From positions 1 through 64,000 of the forward strand of contig CAWDMB010000016.1 in the NCBI GenBank assembly GCA_963803375.1: a DNA stretch of 64,000 nt, given 5' to 3'. The notes beneath the pieces are model-generated. The model worked only from the letters and a program-made list of their open reading frames with translations, was not told the origin of the DNA and ran no database searches. Below, piece by piece: positions 1 through 9,019 of this stretch. This stretch comes from JAOPZW01 sp963803375 (GTDB taxonomy: Bacteria; Actinomycetota; Thermoleophilia; Solirubrobacterales; Solirubrobacteraceae). The position numbers and the translations under genes were made by a program. Numbering within the stretch: position 1 is the stretch's first letter; each line of letters begins with the position of its first letter.

Positions 1-164
1 GGGCACGTGATCGAGGAGCTGGAGGACTCGCCGCAGCTCCCGGCCGAGGAGGCGATCCGGCGGGCACGCGAGGACCTCGCGCAACGGCCGCGTGTACCCG
101 TTTTGTACCTCCGGGCCGAGCGCGAGGACGGCGCCGACCCGGAATCCCACCGTAGCTATCGAGT
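1..164. other. Window-edge stretch, probable truncated coding sequence, strand unresolved
   Basis: Both strands can be read with strong G/C third-position bias. The + frame from base 1 reads an amphipathic, Glu/Arg-rich segment (VIEELEDSPQLPAEEAIRRA) with no stop before the tRNA. The - frame beginning at a GTG at 150 reads about 50 residues (MGFRVGAVLALGPEV...) running out of the window. If + is right this is the 3' end of an upstream gene whose stop I cannot place. If - is right it is the 5' end of a gene just downstream of the tRNA. I recognise neither product. Confidence 0.25.
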
Positions 165-237
<73 letters not shown>

Positions 238-370
238 CGGTGCGGCAAGAATACGTCGAAAGAGGCGGCTCGCAGCGGCGGTCCGGGGAGTACCATCCGG
301 CCGCGTGATTGCCCGCTGGTTTGAGCACCGTGCGGGCGGGCATGATCGGGACGGAGGAGGGAGCACCCAG

Positions 371-397
371 ATGCAGTCACGGGGACGGCAGCGTTGA
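371..397 (+). CDS. Possible 8-residue leader peptide (MQSRGRQR) coupled to the permease start
   Basis: A strong Shine-Dalgarno GGAGGAGGG (353-361) stands nine bases before ATG 371. That ATG opens an eight-codon frame ending at TGA 395-397, which overlaps the TTG start (394-396) of the ABC permease as TTGA. The permease frame has no other start between its upstream stop (TGA at 322) and 394, and no good ribosome site of its own. Translation of the leader may therefore deliver ribosomes to the permease by termination-reinitiation. This is an inference from layout; three of the eight residues are arginine. Confidence 0.4.
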   Translation: MQSRGRQR

Positions 398-1377
398 GCA
401 CCTCGACGGCGGAGGTCCAGGTCGAGTACCTGGAGCCCGACGCCGAAGGCCCGGAGCGAGCGGCGGACATCGCCGCGCGCTCGCCGCTCGAGCTCTTCTG
501 GCGGCGGTTGAGGACCGACAAGGTCGCGCTGGTGGCGCTCGGCTTCATCGTCCTGCTGATCGTCTTCGCCATCTTCGCCCCCCTCGTCGTCAAGATCTTC
601 GGCGCGCCGCCCCCGAACCAGCAGAACCCGGCCGCGCTGGACGAGTTCGGCACGCCGACCGGCCCGAGCAGCGCTCACCCGTTCGGCGTGGACCAGCTCG
701 GGCGCGACGTCTTCAGCCGGGTCGTCTACGGCGCGCGCGTGTCCCTGCAGGTCGCCCTGATCGCGACCGCCGTGGCCGTGACACTCGGCGTCGTGGCCGG
801 GATGGTCGCCGGCTACTTCGGCGGCTGGACCGACACCGTCCTCGCCCGGTTCATGGACGTCATGCTCGGCTTCCCGAGCCTGCTCCTGGGCATCGGGCTG
901 GCCTCGGCCTGCTCGCTGGGCAACGGCTGCCTCGGGGGCCTCATCCACCCGGGCCTGACCGTGGTGATCGTCGTGATCGCGCTCGCGACGTTCCCATACA
1001 TCGCGCGCATCATCCGCGGCCAGGTCCTGTCCCTGCGCCAGAAGGAGTTCGTCGAGGCGGCGCAGTCGCTGGGCGCCTCGGACCGGCGGATCATCTTCCG
1101 TCAGATCCTGCCCAACCTCGTGGCGCCGATCATCGTCTACTCGACGCTAATCATCCCCCAGAACATCCTCTTCGAGGCCGCGCTGTCGTTCCTGGGCGTG
1201 GGCGTGCAGCCGCCGACCGCGAGCTGGGGTCAGATGATCGGCGACGCGATCGGGATCTTCAGCGACGCCTGGTGGTACATGTTCTTCCCGGGCGCCGCCC
1301 TCGTCCTCACGGTGCTGGCCTTCAACCTCGTCGGCGACGGCCTGCAGGACGCGCTGAACCCCAGGAGCGACCGCTGA
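394..1377 (+). CDS. oppC: Oligopeptide/dipeptide ABC transporter permease (OppC/DppC type)
   Basis: Inner-membrane subunit of a peptide importer, 327 aa. It has the OppC layout: an acidic cytoplasmic N-terminus, a first membrane segment near residues 48-68, then the motif DQLGRDVFSRVVYGAR typical of DppC/OppC. The EAA coupling loop (EFVEAAQSLGASDRRI, about 217-232) contacts the ATPases. The start is TTG 394, overlapping the stop of a short leader frame; no alternative start exists between 325 and 394. It is followed after 70 bases by the binding-protein gene. The order C-A-B-D-F is unusual compared with the classic opp order A-B-C-D-F, but all five parts are present. Substrate could be di- or oligopeptides, nickel or sugars; the family alone does not decide. 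Confidence 0.9.
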   Translation: MSTSTAEVQVEYLEPDAEGPERAADIAARSPLELFWRRLRTDKVALVALGFIVLLIVFAIFAPLVVKIFGAPPPNQQNPAALDEFGTPTGPSSAHPFGVDQLGRDVFSRVVYGARVSLQVALIATAVAVTLGVVAGMVAGYFGGWTDTVLARFMDVMLGFPSLLLGIGLASACSLGNGCLGGLIHPGLTVVIVVIALATFPYIARIIRGQVLSLRQKEFVEAAQSLGASDRRIIFRQILPNLVAPIIVYSTLIIPQNILFEAALSFLGVGVQPPTASWGQMIGDAIGIFSDAWWYMFFPGAALVLTVLAFNLVGDGLQDALNPRSDR

Positions 1378-1447
1378 GCGCTGCGCGCCGGCGCGCCACA
1401 GGCTTTTCGGTGCACACACAAACACGTTCGTTCAAGAAAGGACTTCG

Positions 1448-3226
1448 ATGGTCAGATCCACAGTCAGGTTGATCGCGACCCTCATGGCCGGCGCGCTGCT
1501 GCTCGCGGTAGCGGCGTGCGGCTCGGACGACAACGGTGGCGGCACCACCGGCGGGGGCACCACCACCGCGAGCAGCGGCAAGTACAACGCCGCCCTCCCG
1601 GTCGATGGGCAGAAGAAGGGCGGGACGATCAAGTTCCTGTCAGTCGAGAGCTTCCAGCATCTCGACCCCGGCACGGCCTACTTCCAGCTCGACTACATGG
1701 TGGACTTCGCGGTTCACCGCTCGCTCTACTACTACAACCCCGCGGACTCGGTGAAGCCGATCCCCGACCTCGCCGAGGGCGATCCGCAGGTCTCGAGCGA
1801 CGGGCGTACGATCACCGTCAAGATCAAGAGCGGGGTGAAGTACGGCACGAACGGTCAGACCCCGGTCACGGGCAAGGAGGTCACCGCCCAGGACGTCAAG
1901 TACGCGATCGAGCGCGGCTACAACCCGCACGTCGCCAACGGCTACCTCGCGTCGTACTTCCCGCTCGTCGGCGCTGACGGCGCGAAGGGCGGGGCGATCT
2001 CCGGCATCGAGACCCCGGACGCGCACACGCTCGTCCTCAAGCTCACGAAGAACTTCGGCGCGACCACGGCCAAGGCGCTCGTGATGCCGATCACGATGCC
2101 CGTGCCGAAGTCCTACGTGGCGCCGTTCGACGCGAAGAACCCGAGCACGTACGACGCGAACCCGACCAAGCAGGCGTTCAGCGGGCCGTACATGATCTCC
2201 CAGTACTCGCCGGGCAAGAGCCTGACGCTCGTGCGTAACCCCGAGTGGACCGCCAGCAACGACAGTCGCCCGGCCTACCTCGACAAGGTCGCGTGGACGA
2301 TGGGCAACGATCCGAACGTCGCGGGGCGCCAGATCTTCAACGGCAAGGCGCTCGCGAACGGTGACACGCCCGCGGCGCCGATCGTCAAGCTGTTCGCGAC
2401 CCAGAAGCCCAAGCAGATCTCGTTCAGCCCCCAGGGCAACCGCTGGGTGAGCCTGAACTACCAGAAGAAGCCGTTCAGCGACATCAACGTGCGCAAGGCG
2501 GCCGCGGCGGTCCTCGACCGCACCGCGATGCAGCGCGTGCGCGGCGGCCCGGTCGTCGGTGACGTCGCCACGCACTTCCTCTCGCCCGGCATCCCCGGGT
2601 TCGAGGAGGCCGGCGGAATGGCGGGCCCCGGCGTCGACTACCTCAAGAACCCGAGCGGCGACCTCAACCTCGCGCAGTCCTACATGAAGAAGGCGGGGTA
2701 CTCGAGCGGCAAGGCCAACGGAGAGCAGATCCTGATGATCGGTGACAACAGCTCGCCGGCGAAGGAGGACGCGCTCATCGTCGCCAACTCACTCTCGAAG
2801 CTCGGCTTCAAGGTGAAGTCGCAGCTCGTCGAGCACAGCGTCTTCTACTCGAAGTTCTGCCAGCAGAAGGCGCAGCTAGTGAAGATCGACGTCTGCGCGA
2901 ACTTCGGCTGGCTGGCGGACTTCGCCGACCCCTACGCGATGGTCTACGTGAACTTCAGCGGTGACGCCATCGTGCCCGTCAACGGCAACAACCCGTCGCT
3001 GTTCGACGACAGGACCATCAACGCCAACATGAGCAAGGACGCGACGATCGCCGACGAGGCCCAGCGGGCGAAGGCGTGGGGGGCGATCGATCGCTCACTC
3101 GTCGAGCAGGTCTCCGCGATCCCGTGGTTCTGGGACAAGCAGGCCGGGATCGTCTCCGGCGACGTCCAGGGCGTCATCGCGAAGTGGAACGCGACCTGGG
3201 ATCTCTCCTACATGTCGCTGAAGTAG
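1448..3226 (+). CDS. Peptide-type ABC transporter substrate-binding lipoprotein (SBP_bac_5)
   Basis: Extracytoplasmic solute receptor of the importer, 592 aa. The N-terminus is a lipoprotein signal peptide with lipobox LAVAAC and acylated Cys24, followed by a Gly/Thr-rich tether. The remainder is a class-C (DppA/OppA-like) binding protein; the segment near 78-105 and the ...GNRWVSLNYQKKPF... region are typical of the family. A ribosome site (AAGAAAGGA) lies just before ATG 1448. The 3' side ends in a strong hairpin before the second permease, which may set the receptor-to-membrane-subunit ratio. Ligand not predictable from sequence; peptides are most common. Confidence 0.9.
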   Translation: MVRSTVRLIATLMAGALLLAVAACGSDDNGGGTTGGGTTTASSGKYNAALPVDGQKKGGTIKFLSVESFQHLDPGTAYFQLDYMVDFAVHRSLYYYNPADSVKPIPDLAEGDPQVSSDGRTITVKIKSGVKYGTNGQTPVTGKEVTAQDVKYAIERGYNPHVANGYLASYFPLVGADGAKGGAISGIETPDAHTLVLKLTKNFGATTAKALVMPITMPVPKSYVAPFDAKNPSTYDANPTKQAFSGPYMISQYSPGKSLTLVRNPEWTASNDSRPAYLDKVAWTMGNDPNVAGRQIFNGKALANGDTPAAPIVKLFATQKPKQISFSPQGNRWVSLNYQKKPFSDINVRKAAAAVLDRTAMQRVRGGPVVGDVATHFLSPGIPGFEEAGGMAGPGVDYLKNPSGDLNLAQSYMKKAGYSSGKANGEQILMIGDNSSPAKEDALIVANSLSKLGFKVKSQLVEHSVFYSKFCQQKAQLVKIDVCANFGWLADFADPYAMVYVNFSGDAIVPVNGNNPSLFDDRTINANMSKDATIADEAQRAKAWGAIDRSLVEQVSAIPWFWDKQAGIVSGDVQGVIAKWNATWDLSYMSLK

Positions 3227-3254
3227 ATCGGAGCGCAAGCAGCCAGTCACGACT

Positions 3255-3288
3255 CGGGAGGCCCGTCCGCCGCCGGACGGGCCTCCCG
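3255..3288 (+). promoter_or_regulatory. Perfect 15-bp intercistronic hairpin
   Basis: CGGGAGGCCCGTCCG at 3255-3269 is the exact reverse complement of 3274-3288, with a 4-base loop. It lies between the binding-protein stop (3226) and the second permease ATG (3304). There is no T tract, so it is more likely an mRNA-stabilising or attenuating element than a full intrinsic terminator. Hairpins here are known in other importer operons where the receptor is made in excess. Confidence 0.7.
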
Positions 3289-3303
3289 GAGTGAAGCCCG
3301 CAC

Positions 3304-4266
3304 ATGGTCCGCTACATCATCCGCAGGCTCCTCTGGATGGTCGTGCTGCTGTTCGTCATCAGCGCGATCACGTTCCTGATCTTCTACGCGCTGCCCTCCG
3401 CGGACCCGGCGGCGCTGCGCGCGGGCCGGCAGGGAAGCCCCGAGCTGATCGAGCAGATCCGGCACACGCTCGGGCTCGATCAGCCGATCTACGTGCAGTA
3501 CTACCGCTACGCGAAGGACATCGTCCTGCACTTCGACTTCGGCTACAGCTACCAGAACAACGCTCCGGTGCGCGAGCAGATCGTGACGCGCCTGCCCGCG
3601 ACGATCTCGCTGACGGTCGGCGCCGTCGTCGTCTGGCTGGCGATCGGCTTGCCGGTGGGCATCATCTCGGCCATCAAGCGGCGCTCGCTGCTGGACCGCT
3701 TGGCGATGGGCGGCGCCCTCCTGGCGATCTCGGCGCCGGTCTACTGGCTCGGCCTCGTCGCGCTGTACCTCTTCTCCAACGACATCGGAGCGATCAAGAT
3801 CTTCCCGGGCGCCGGCACCTACGTGCCGATCTCCCAGAGCTTCACGACCTGGTTCGGCTCGCTGATCCTGCCGTGGCTCGTCCTCGCCTCGGCCTTCGCG
3901 GCGTTCTACGCGCGCCTGCTGCGCTCGAACCTGACCGAGGTGCTCGGCGAGGATTACATCCGCACCGCGCGCGCCAAGGGCGTGCCCGAGCGCCAGGTCA
4001 TCCTGCGCCACGGCGTGCGGGCGGCGATCACGCCGATCGTCACGATTCTCGGGCTCGACATCGGCATCCTGCTCGGCGGCGCGATCCTCACCGAGTCCGT
4101 CTTCAACATCCCGGGCATCGGTCGGCTCGCGTACGACGCGATCCAGCACTCCGACTACGCCGTCATCCAGGGCACGGTGCTCTTCGCCGCCTTCTTCATC
4201 ATCGTCGCCAACCTCGTCGTGGACATCGCCTACGCGTTCATCGATCCGCGGGTGCGCTACACATGA
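3304..4266 (+). CDS. oppB: Oligopeptide/dipeptide ABC transporter permease (OppB/DppB type)
   Basis: Second membrane subunit, 320 aa. It opens with the OppB N-terminus MVRYIIRRLLWMVVLLF, a membrane helix leading into a periplasmic domain. The EAA-type loop is visible around YIRTARAKGVPERQVILRH. The C-terminus ends in DPRVRY, the usual last signature of this subunit. Its stop overlaps the following ATPase start as ATGA (4263-4266), so it is translationally coupled. It forms the heterodimeric channel with the OppC subunit at 394-1377. Confidence 0.92.
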   Translation: MVRYIIRRLLWMVVLLFVISAITFLIFYALPSADPAALRAGRQGSPELIEQIRHTLGLDQPIYVQYYRYAKDIVLHFDFGYSYQNNAPVREQIVTRLPATISLTVGAVVVWLAIGLPVGIISAIKRRSLLDRLAMGGALLAISAPVYWLGLVALYLFSNDIGAIKIFPGAGTYVPISQSFTTWFGSLILPWLVLASAFAAFYARLLRSNLTEVLGEDYIRTARAKGVPERQVILRHGVRAAITPIVTILGLDIGILLGGAILTESVFNIPGIGRLAYDAIQHSDYAVIQGTVLFAAFFIIVANLVVDIAYAFIDPRVRYT

Positions 4267-5341
4267 GCGAGCCGCTGCTGGAGGTCTCCGACCTCCGCGT
4301 GCACTTCCCGAGCGAGGACGGCGTGGTCAGGGCCGTCGACGGGATCTCCTACACGGTCGGGCGGGGCGAGGTCCTCGGCATCGTCGGTGAGTCGGGCTCC
4401 GGCAAGAGCGTGAGCAGCCTGACCGTGATGGGCCTGACCCGCGGCGGCGGCACGCGCATCTCGGGGTCGGTCCGCTTCGAGGGGCGCGACCTGCTGACGC
4501 TCGGAACCGAGGACGTGCGCCGGATCCGCGGCGACGACATCGCGATGATCTTCCAGGACCCGCTGTCGTCGCTGCACCCCTTCTACCGGATCGGTCGCCA
4601 GCTCGTGGAGGCGATCCGCGTGCACCGACCGGACGTCTCGCGCGGCGACGCGCGCGACCGGGCCGTCGAGGCGCTGCGGCTCGTCGGGATCCCCGACCCG
4701 GCGCGGCGCGTGGACAGCTACCCGCACGAGTTCTCGGGCGGGATGCGCCAGCGCGCGATGATCGCCATCGCCCTCGTCAACGAACCCAAGGTCCTGATCG
4801 CCGACGAGCCGACGACGGCGCTCGACGTCACGGTCCAGGCGCAGATCCTCGAGCTGCTCTCGCGGCTCAAGGAGGAGCTCGGGATGGCGATCGTCATCAT
4901 CACGCACGACCTCGGCGTGGTCGCGCAGGCCGCCGACGAGATCGCAGTCATGTACGCCGGGCGCATCGTCGAGCAGGCCCCCGCCGCCAGCCTGTTCGCG
5001 GCTCCCGAGCATCCGTACACGTGGGGCCTGCTGCGCTCGATCCCGCGCCTCACCGCCCCGCGCGGCCTGGAGCTCGAGCCGATCCCGGGGCGACCGCCGA
5101 GCCTGATCAACCTGCCGTCCGGGTGCTCGTTTCACCCGCGGTGCGCGTTCGTGCGCGAGGCTCACCGCAGGATCGACCCCGAGCTCGCTCAGGTGCCCGA
5201 GAACGCGAACCACCGCGTTGCGTGCCTGCTCGAACCGAGCCTTCGCCGGCGCGCCTGGGCCGAGCTTCGGGCCGGCAAGACGCCGACGGAGACCAACCGG
5301 CTGGTGAGCGAGCCGGCGACGACGGGTCAGGTCCGGCCGAC

Positions 5342-5345
<4 letters not shown>
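4263..5345 (+). CDS. oppD: Oligopeptide ABC transporter ATP-binding protein OppD
   Basis: Cytoplasmic ATPase, 360 aa. Walker A is GESGSGKS at residues 42-49, the ABC signature is SGGMRQR, and Walker B is LIADEP. The C-terminal oligopeptide-transporter extension carries the Cys-rich piece SGCSFHPRCAF, a family feature linked to an iron-sulfur or metal site. The start is ATG 4263 overlapping the OppB stop. The same frame stays open further upstream across OppB, but that part is an out-of-frame shadow. The stop overlaps the next ATPase start (ATGA 5342-5345). Confidence 0.94.
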
Positions 5346-6358
<1,013 letters not shown>

Positions 6359-6361
6359 GCG

Positions 6362-6871
6362 TCAGTCGAGGAACGCCACGACGTCCGTGGTGGGCGCGCG
6401 CTCCGGGACCCGCTGGTCCTGGCGCGGCGGGCCGAGGTGCAGCAGGGCGATCGCGCGCTCGGCGGGGGGCAGGCCGAGGGCGGCGCGGCCGGCGGGCTCG
6501 CGCAGGACCGCGGGTGTGCGCCAGTAGGAGGCGAGCCCGCGGCCGTGGGCGGCGAGGAGCACGACGTAGGCCGCGCAGGCCGCGGCGCAGAGGTCCTCCT
6601 CGGCCGCCACCGGGTCTTCGGACCGGACGACCGACACGGCTACGAGCGTCGGCGCGCGGTCGAGCTTGGCGCCCGCCTCGGGGCCCGCGGCGTCCTTGAG
6701 GCGCGTGAGCGCGCCCGGCCCCAGGACGCGGAAGCGCCACGGGTTCGTCAGGTGGTGGTTGGGCACCCAGCGGGCGAGGTCGAGGAGCTCGCGCAGCGTG
6801 GCGGGGTCGACCGGCTCGGCGCCGTAGGCCTTGTGCGTGCGCCGGGTGCGGATCGCCTCCTCGAGCTCCAC
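6362..6871 (-). CDS. Nitroreductase-family flavoprotein
   Basis: Short (169 aa) FMN-dependent nitroreductase-fold protein. The start MELEEAIRTRRTHKAY and the pattern WVPNHHLTNPWRFRVL match the family's FMN-phosphate-binding arginines and the N-P-W-R-F motif. The length is at the low end for the family (usually about 180-220), so it may be a minimal member that dimerises. It is separated by a single base from the upstream unknown gene and is probably co-transcribed and coupled with it. Natural substrate unknown; such proteins reduce nitroaromatics, quinones or enones. Confidence 0.8.
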   Translation of the reverse strand: MELEEAIRTRRTHKAYGAEPVDPATLRELLDLARWVPNHHLTNPWRFRVLGPGALTRLKDAAGPEAGAKLDRAPTLVAVSVVRSEDPVAAEEDLCAAACAAYVVLLAAHGRGLASYWRTPAVLREPAGRAALGLPPAERAIALLHLGPPRQDQRVPERAPTTDVVAFLD

Positions 6872-6872
6872 C

Positions 6873-7499
6873 TCAGCTCTCGTCCTCGTCCTCGTCGTAG
6901 AGCGACTCGCTCGCGAGCTCCGAGCCGCGGCGGTCGAAGACCTTGATCTCGAGCGTGTCGCCGCGGAAGTCGTCGGGGGCCAGGAGCGTGAAGCGGCCCT
7001 CGACGAGGACGCACTGGTCGACGGCGAGGTTGGCGAGCTCGCCCGTGACGATCGCCCCGCCGTCGACGAGCGGGCGGCCCCAGACCAGCGTCATCGCCGC
7101 CGCGCGGCCCTGCTCGCCGCGCCACGCGCCGACGACATCGTCACAGAGGTCGATCCGCCAGTCGGGGTTGGCCTCGGCCGTCTCGCCCGTGAAGTCGGCC
7201 GTGGCGTCGAAGTCGGACGGCTCGCGGCCGTCCCCGCCGGGGACGAAGGAGACGTGACCGTAGAGCTCGAGCCCGGTCGAGGTGCGGCACGTGGCCGGCA
7301 CGAACGTCCGCCCGTGCCAGGTGCGGTCGGGGTGAAAGACGACGTCGCCGGGCTCGCCGAGGTCCTCGCCCTCGGCGTCGATGCGCTCGACGGCGGCCAC
7401 GAAGTGCTCGGTTAGCGTCTGCGCCCAGCGGCCGTAGGGCGGGAGGTCCTGCGGCGGCTCGGCGGCGAAGCGCGGGACGAAGCGATCCTCGGGTGCCAT
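6873..7499 (-). CDS. Conserved-looking hypothetical protein
   Basis: A 208-aa soluble, acidic protein that I do not recognise. It has no signal peptide or membrane segment. It contains HPDRTWHGRTFVPATC near the first third and ends in an acidic tail (SLYDEDEDES). The N-terminal half, rich in aromatic residues and Asp/Glu, suggests a beta-rich domain. ATG 7499 is nine bases from a TAGGGT -10 box, so the transcript is nearly leaderless. It precedes the nitroreductase gene in an apparent two-gene operon. The promoter abuts the IS110 element, so insertion may have changed its upstream control. Confidence 0.65.
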   Translation of the reverse strand: MAPEDRFVPRFAAEPPQDLPPYGRWAQTLTEHFVAAVERIDAEGEDLGEPGDVVFHPDRTWHGRTFVPATCRTSTGLELYGHVSFVPGGDGREPSDFDATADFTGETAEANPDWRIDLCDDVVGAWRGEQGRAAAMTLVWGRPLVDGGAIVTGELANLAVDQCVLVEGRFTLLAPDDFRGDTLEIKVFDRRGSELASESLYDEDEDES

Positions 7500-7508
7500 A
7501 GGGCCCGC

Positions 7509-7525
7509 ACCCTAGACAATATGGG
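7509..7525. repeat. Left end of IS110 element, inverted-repeat half
   Basis: ACCCTAG (7509-7515), three bases, then ATATGGG (7519-7525). This is the mirror of the right-end sequence. The same bases, read on the - strand, supply the TAGGGT -10 box of the unknown gene starting at 7499. Confidence 0.5.
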
Positions 7526-7596
7526 TGAGGGTTCCGTCCGCCCTGAGGGGTAGAAGGGGCCGGTTCCCCCGCGACGGTCGTGGGGTGAATGTTGTT

Positions 7597-7620
7597 GCCG
7601 CGAAGTTGGCCCTTCGCGGC
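7597..7620 (+). promoter_or_regulatory. Hairpin in transposase 5' leader
   Basis: GCCGCGAAG (7597-7605) pairs perfectly with CTTCGCGGC (7612-7620) across a 6-base loop, ending 29 bases before the transposase ATG. A GAGGAGGAGG ribosome site follows it. It could insulate the transposase start from read-through translation or be part of a structured left-end RNA. Confidence 0.5.
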
Positions 7621-7649
7621 GCTCCACAACCGAGGAGGAGGAGCCAGCC

Positions 7650-8732
7650 ATGGCGAAGGCTAGATCCCTCGTCGGCTTGGACGTGCACGCCGCGAAGGTC
7701 GTGGCGGCGGTCCTTGACGGCGAGACGGGCGAACTGCAGTTCTTCGTGCTCGGCGGCGATGTCGTGCAGGCGGCCGGGTTGTGTGCCGGTCTGCCGGGGC
7801 CGGTCAGGGTCGCCTATGAGGCCGGGCCGACCGGCTACGGGCTGGCGCGCGAGCTCGCGCGTCGCGGCGTGGAGTGCGTGGTCGCCGCGCCGAGCAAGAT
7901 CCCCAGAGGCTCGGGGGATCGGGTCAAGACCGATCGCCGTGACGCCGAGCACCTGGTGCGGCTGCTGCTGGCCGGCAAGCTGCACCCGGTCCGCGTCCCC
8001 GGCGGCGAGGAGGAAGCGCTGCGTGACCTGGTCCGCGCCCGCGACGCGGTGCGGATCGATCTGATGCGTTGCCGGCACCGGCTGTCGAAGCTGCTGCTGC
8101 GTCACGGCCATCGCTTCGACGACGGGCCGGCGTGGACGGACCGCCACCGCGCCTGGGTCGCGGGCATCCAGCTGCCCCACCGGGCCGCGCAGGACACGCT
8201 CGCAGACGCGGTCGGCGCGATCGACGCGCTCGTGCACCGCCGCGACCAGCTCAAGCGCGGCATCGTCGCGCAGCTACCCGACAGCCCGTGGGCGCTGCAG
8301 GCCGGCCGACTGCGCTGCCTGCGCGGGATCGACACCCTGACCGCCGCCGGCCTGTGCGCCGAGATCGGCGACCTTCAGCGCTTCGCCAGAGCCGGGCAAC
8401 TGATGAGCTACGTCGGTGTCGTCCCGTCGGAGTCCACGACCGGCCAGCAGCGCCGGCTCGGCGCGATCACCAAGACCGGCTCCGGGCACGCCCGCCGGCT
8501 CCTGGTCGAAGCGGCCTGGCACTACCGCAAGACCCCACGGGTCGCCAAGACGCTGACCGACCGCCAGGACGGCCAGCCCACCGAAGCGGTCGCGGTCGCC
8601 TGGAGCGCCCAACGACGCCTGCATCGCACCTGGCGGCGACTGGAAGCCAAGGGCAAACGCCGCACCCTGATCGCCGTCGCCGCCGCCCGCGAGCTCGCCG
8701 GCTTCTGCTGGTCGATCACCCAGATCGAGTAG
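7650..8732 (+). CDS. IS110-family transposase (DEDD/serine type)
   Basis: Site-specific recombinase of the IS element, 360 aa. The N-terminal RuvC-like DEDD domain shows D11 (GLDVHAAK), E57 (AYEAGPTGYGL) and D95/D98 (KTDRRDAEH). A coiled middle region leads to the C-terminal Tnp domain with LRCLRGIDTLTAAGL and YVGVVPSESTTGQQRRLGAI, then KTGSGHARRLLVEAAWHY. Length and domain order are complete with no frameshift, so the element could be active. The stretch PSES-TTG (259-265) replaces the PSEYSSG that I recall from many relatives, which bears on the identity of the catalytic serine. A strong ribosome site (GGAGGAGGA) precedes ATG 7650. Recent work shows IS110 recombinases are guided by a bridge RNA encoded in the element's own non-coding end. 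Confidence 0.93.
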   Translation: MAKARSLVGLDVHAAKVVAAVLDGETGELQFFVLGGDVVQAAGLCAGLPGPVRVAYEAGPTGYGLARELARRGVECVVAAPSKIPRGSGDRVKTDRRDAEHLVRLLLAGKLHPVRVPGGEEEALRDLVRARDAVRIDLMRCRHRLSKLLLRHGHRFDDGPAWTDRHRAWVAGIQLPHRAAQDTLADAVGAIDALVHRRDQLKRGIVAQLPDSPWALQAGRLRCLRGIDTLTAAGLCAEIGDLQRFARAGQLMSYVGVVPSESTTGQQRRLGAITKTGSGHARRLLVEAAWHYRKTPRVAKTLTDRQDGQPTEAVAVAWSAQRRLHRTWRRLEAKGKRRTLIAVAAARELAGFCWSITQIE

Positions 8733-9019
8733 CGCGAACACCAACATCCCGTCGACTGGGCCGGTGGCGGCCCGGCACGCGCGGGGAACCCGCGAGCGAG
8801 CTATGAGCAACCCCGCCCCACATCGGGGGGCAGGCGACGCTCGATCCTAGACAGCGGCTCCCCACGACGAACCATGGTCCTGCGGCCACCCGGATCCGCG
8901 AATATCAGCCTGACCCGCGTCGCGCACAGCACGCCGGACCGCCACCAGCCCAGCCGACCACACACCGCCACACGAGCGTCAACGCGCCACGTCAGCGACC
9001 CCAGCTTGACGAACGCTCC
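8733..9019 (+). ncRNA. Candidate structured non-coding end of IS110 (bridge-RNA candidate)
   Basis: About 290 bases downstream of the transposase hold no convincing gene but several hairpins in series. They are 8756-8775 (CTGGGCC/GGCCCGG with one G-U pair), 8780-8794 (CGCGGG-GAA-CCCGCG) and 8815-8831 (GCCCC/GGGGC). IS1111-type members carry their bridge RNA on the 3' side and have inverted ends as here; classic IS110 members carry it on the 5' side. I cannot assign the target- and donor-binding loops by eye, so this is a location hypothesis. Confidence 0.3.

Noticed and set aside
7511..8853. Direct 8-mer CCTAGACA on both sides of the transposase as element borders
   Set aside because: An 8-mer shared by two few-hundred-base flanks is expected by chance; the mirrored ACCCTAG/ATATGGG ends are more specific. 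Kept only as an alternative.
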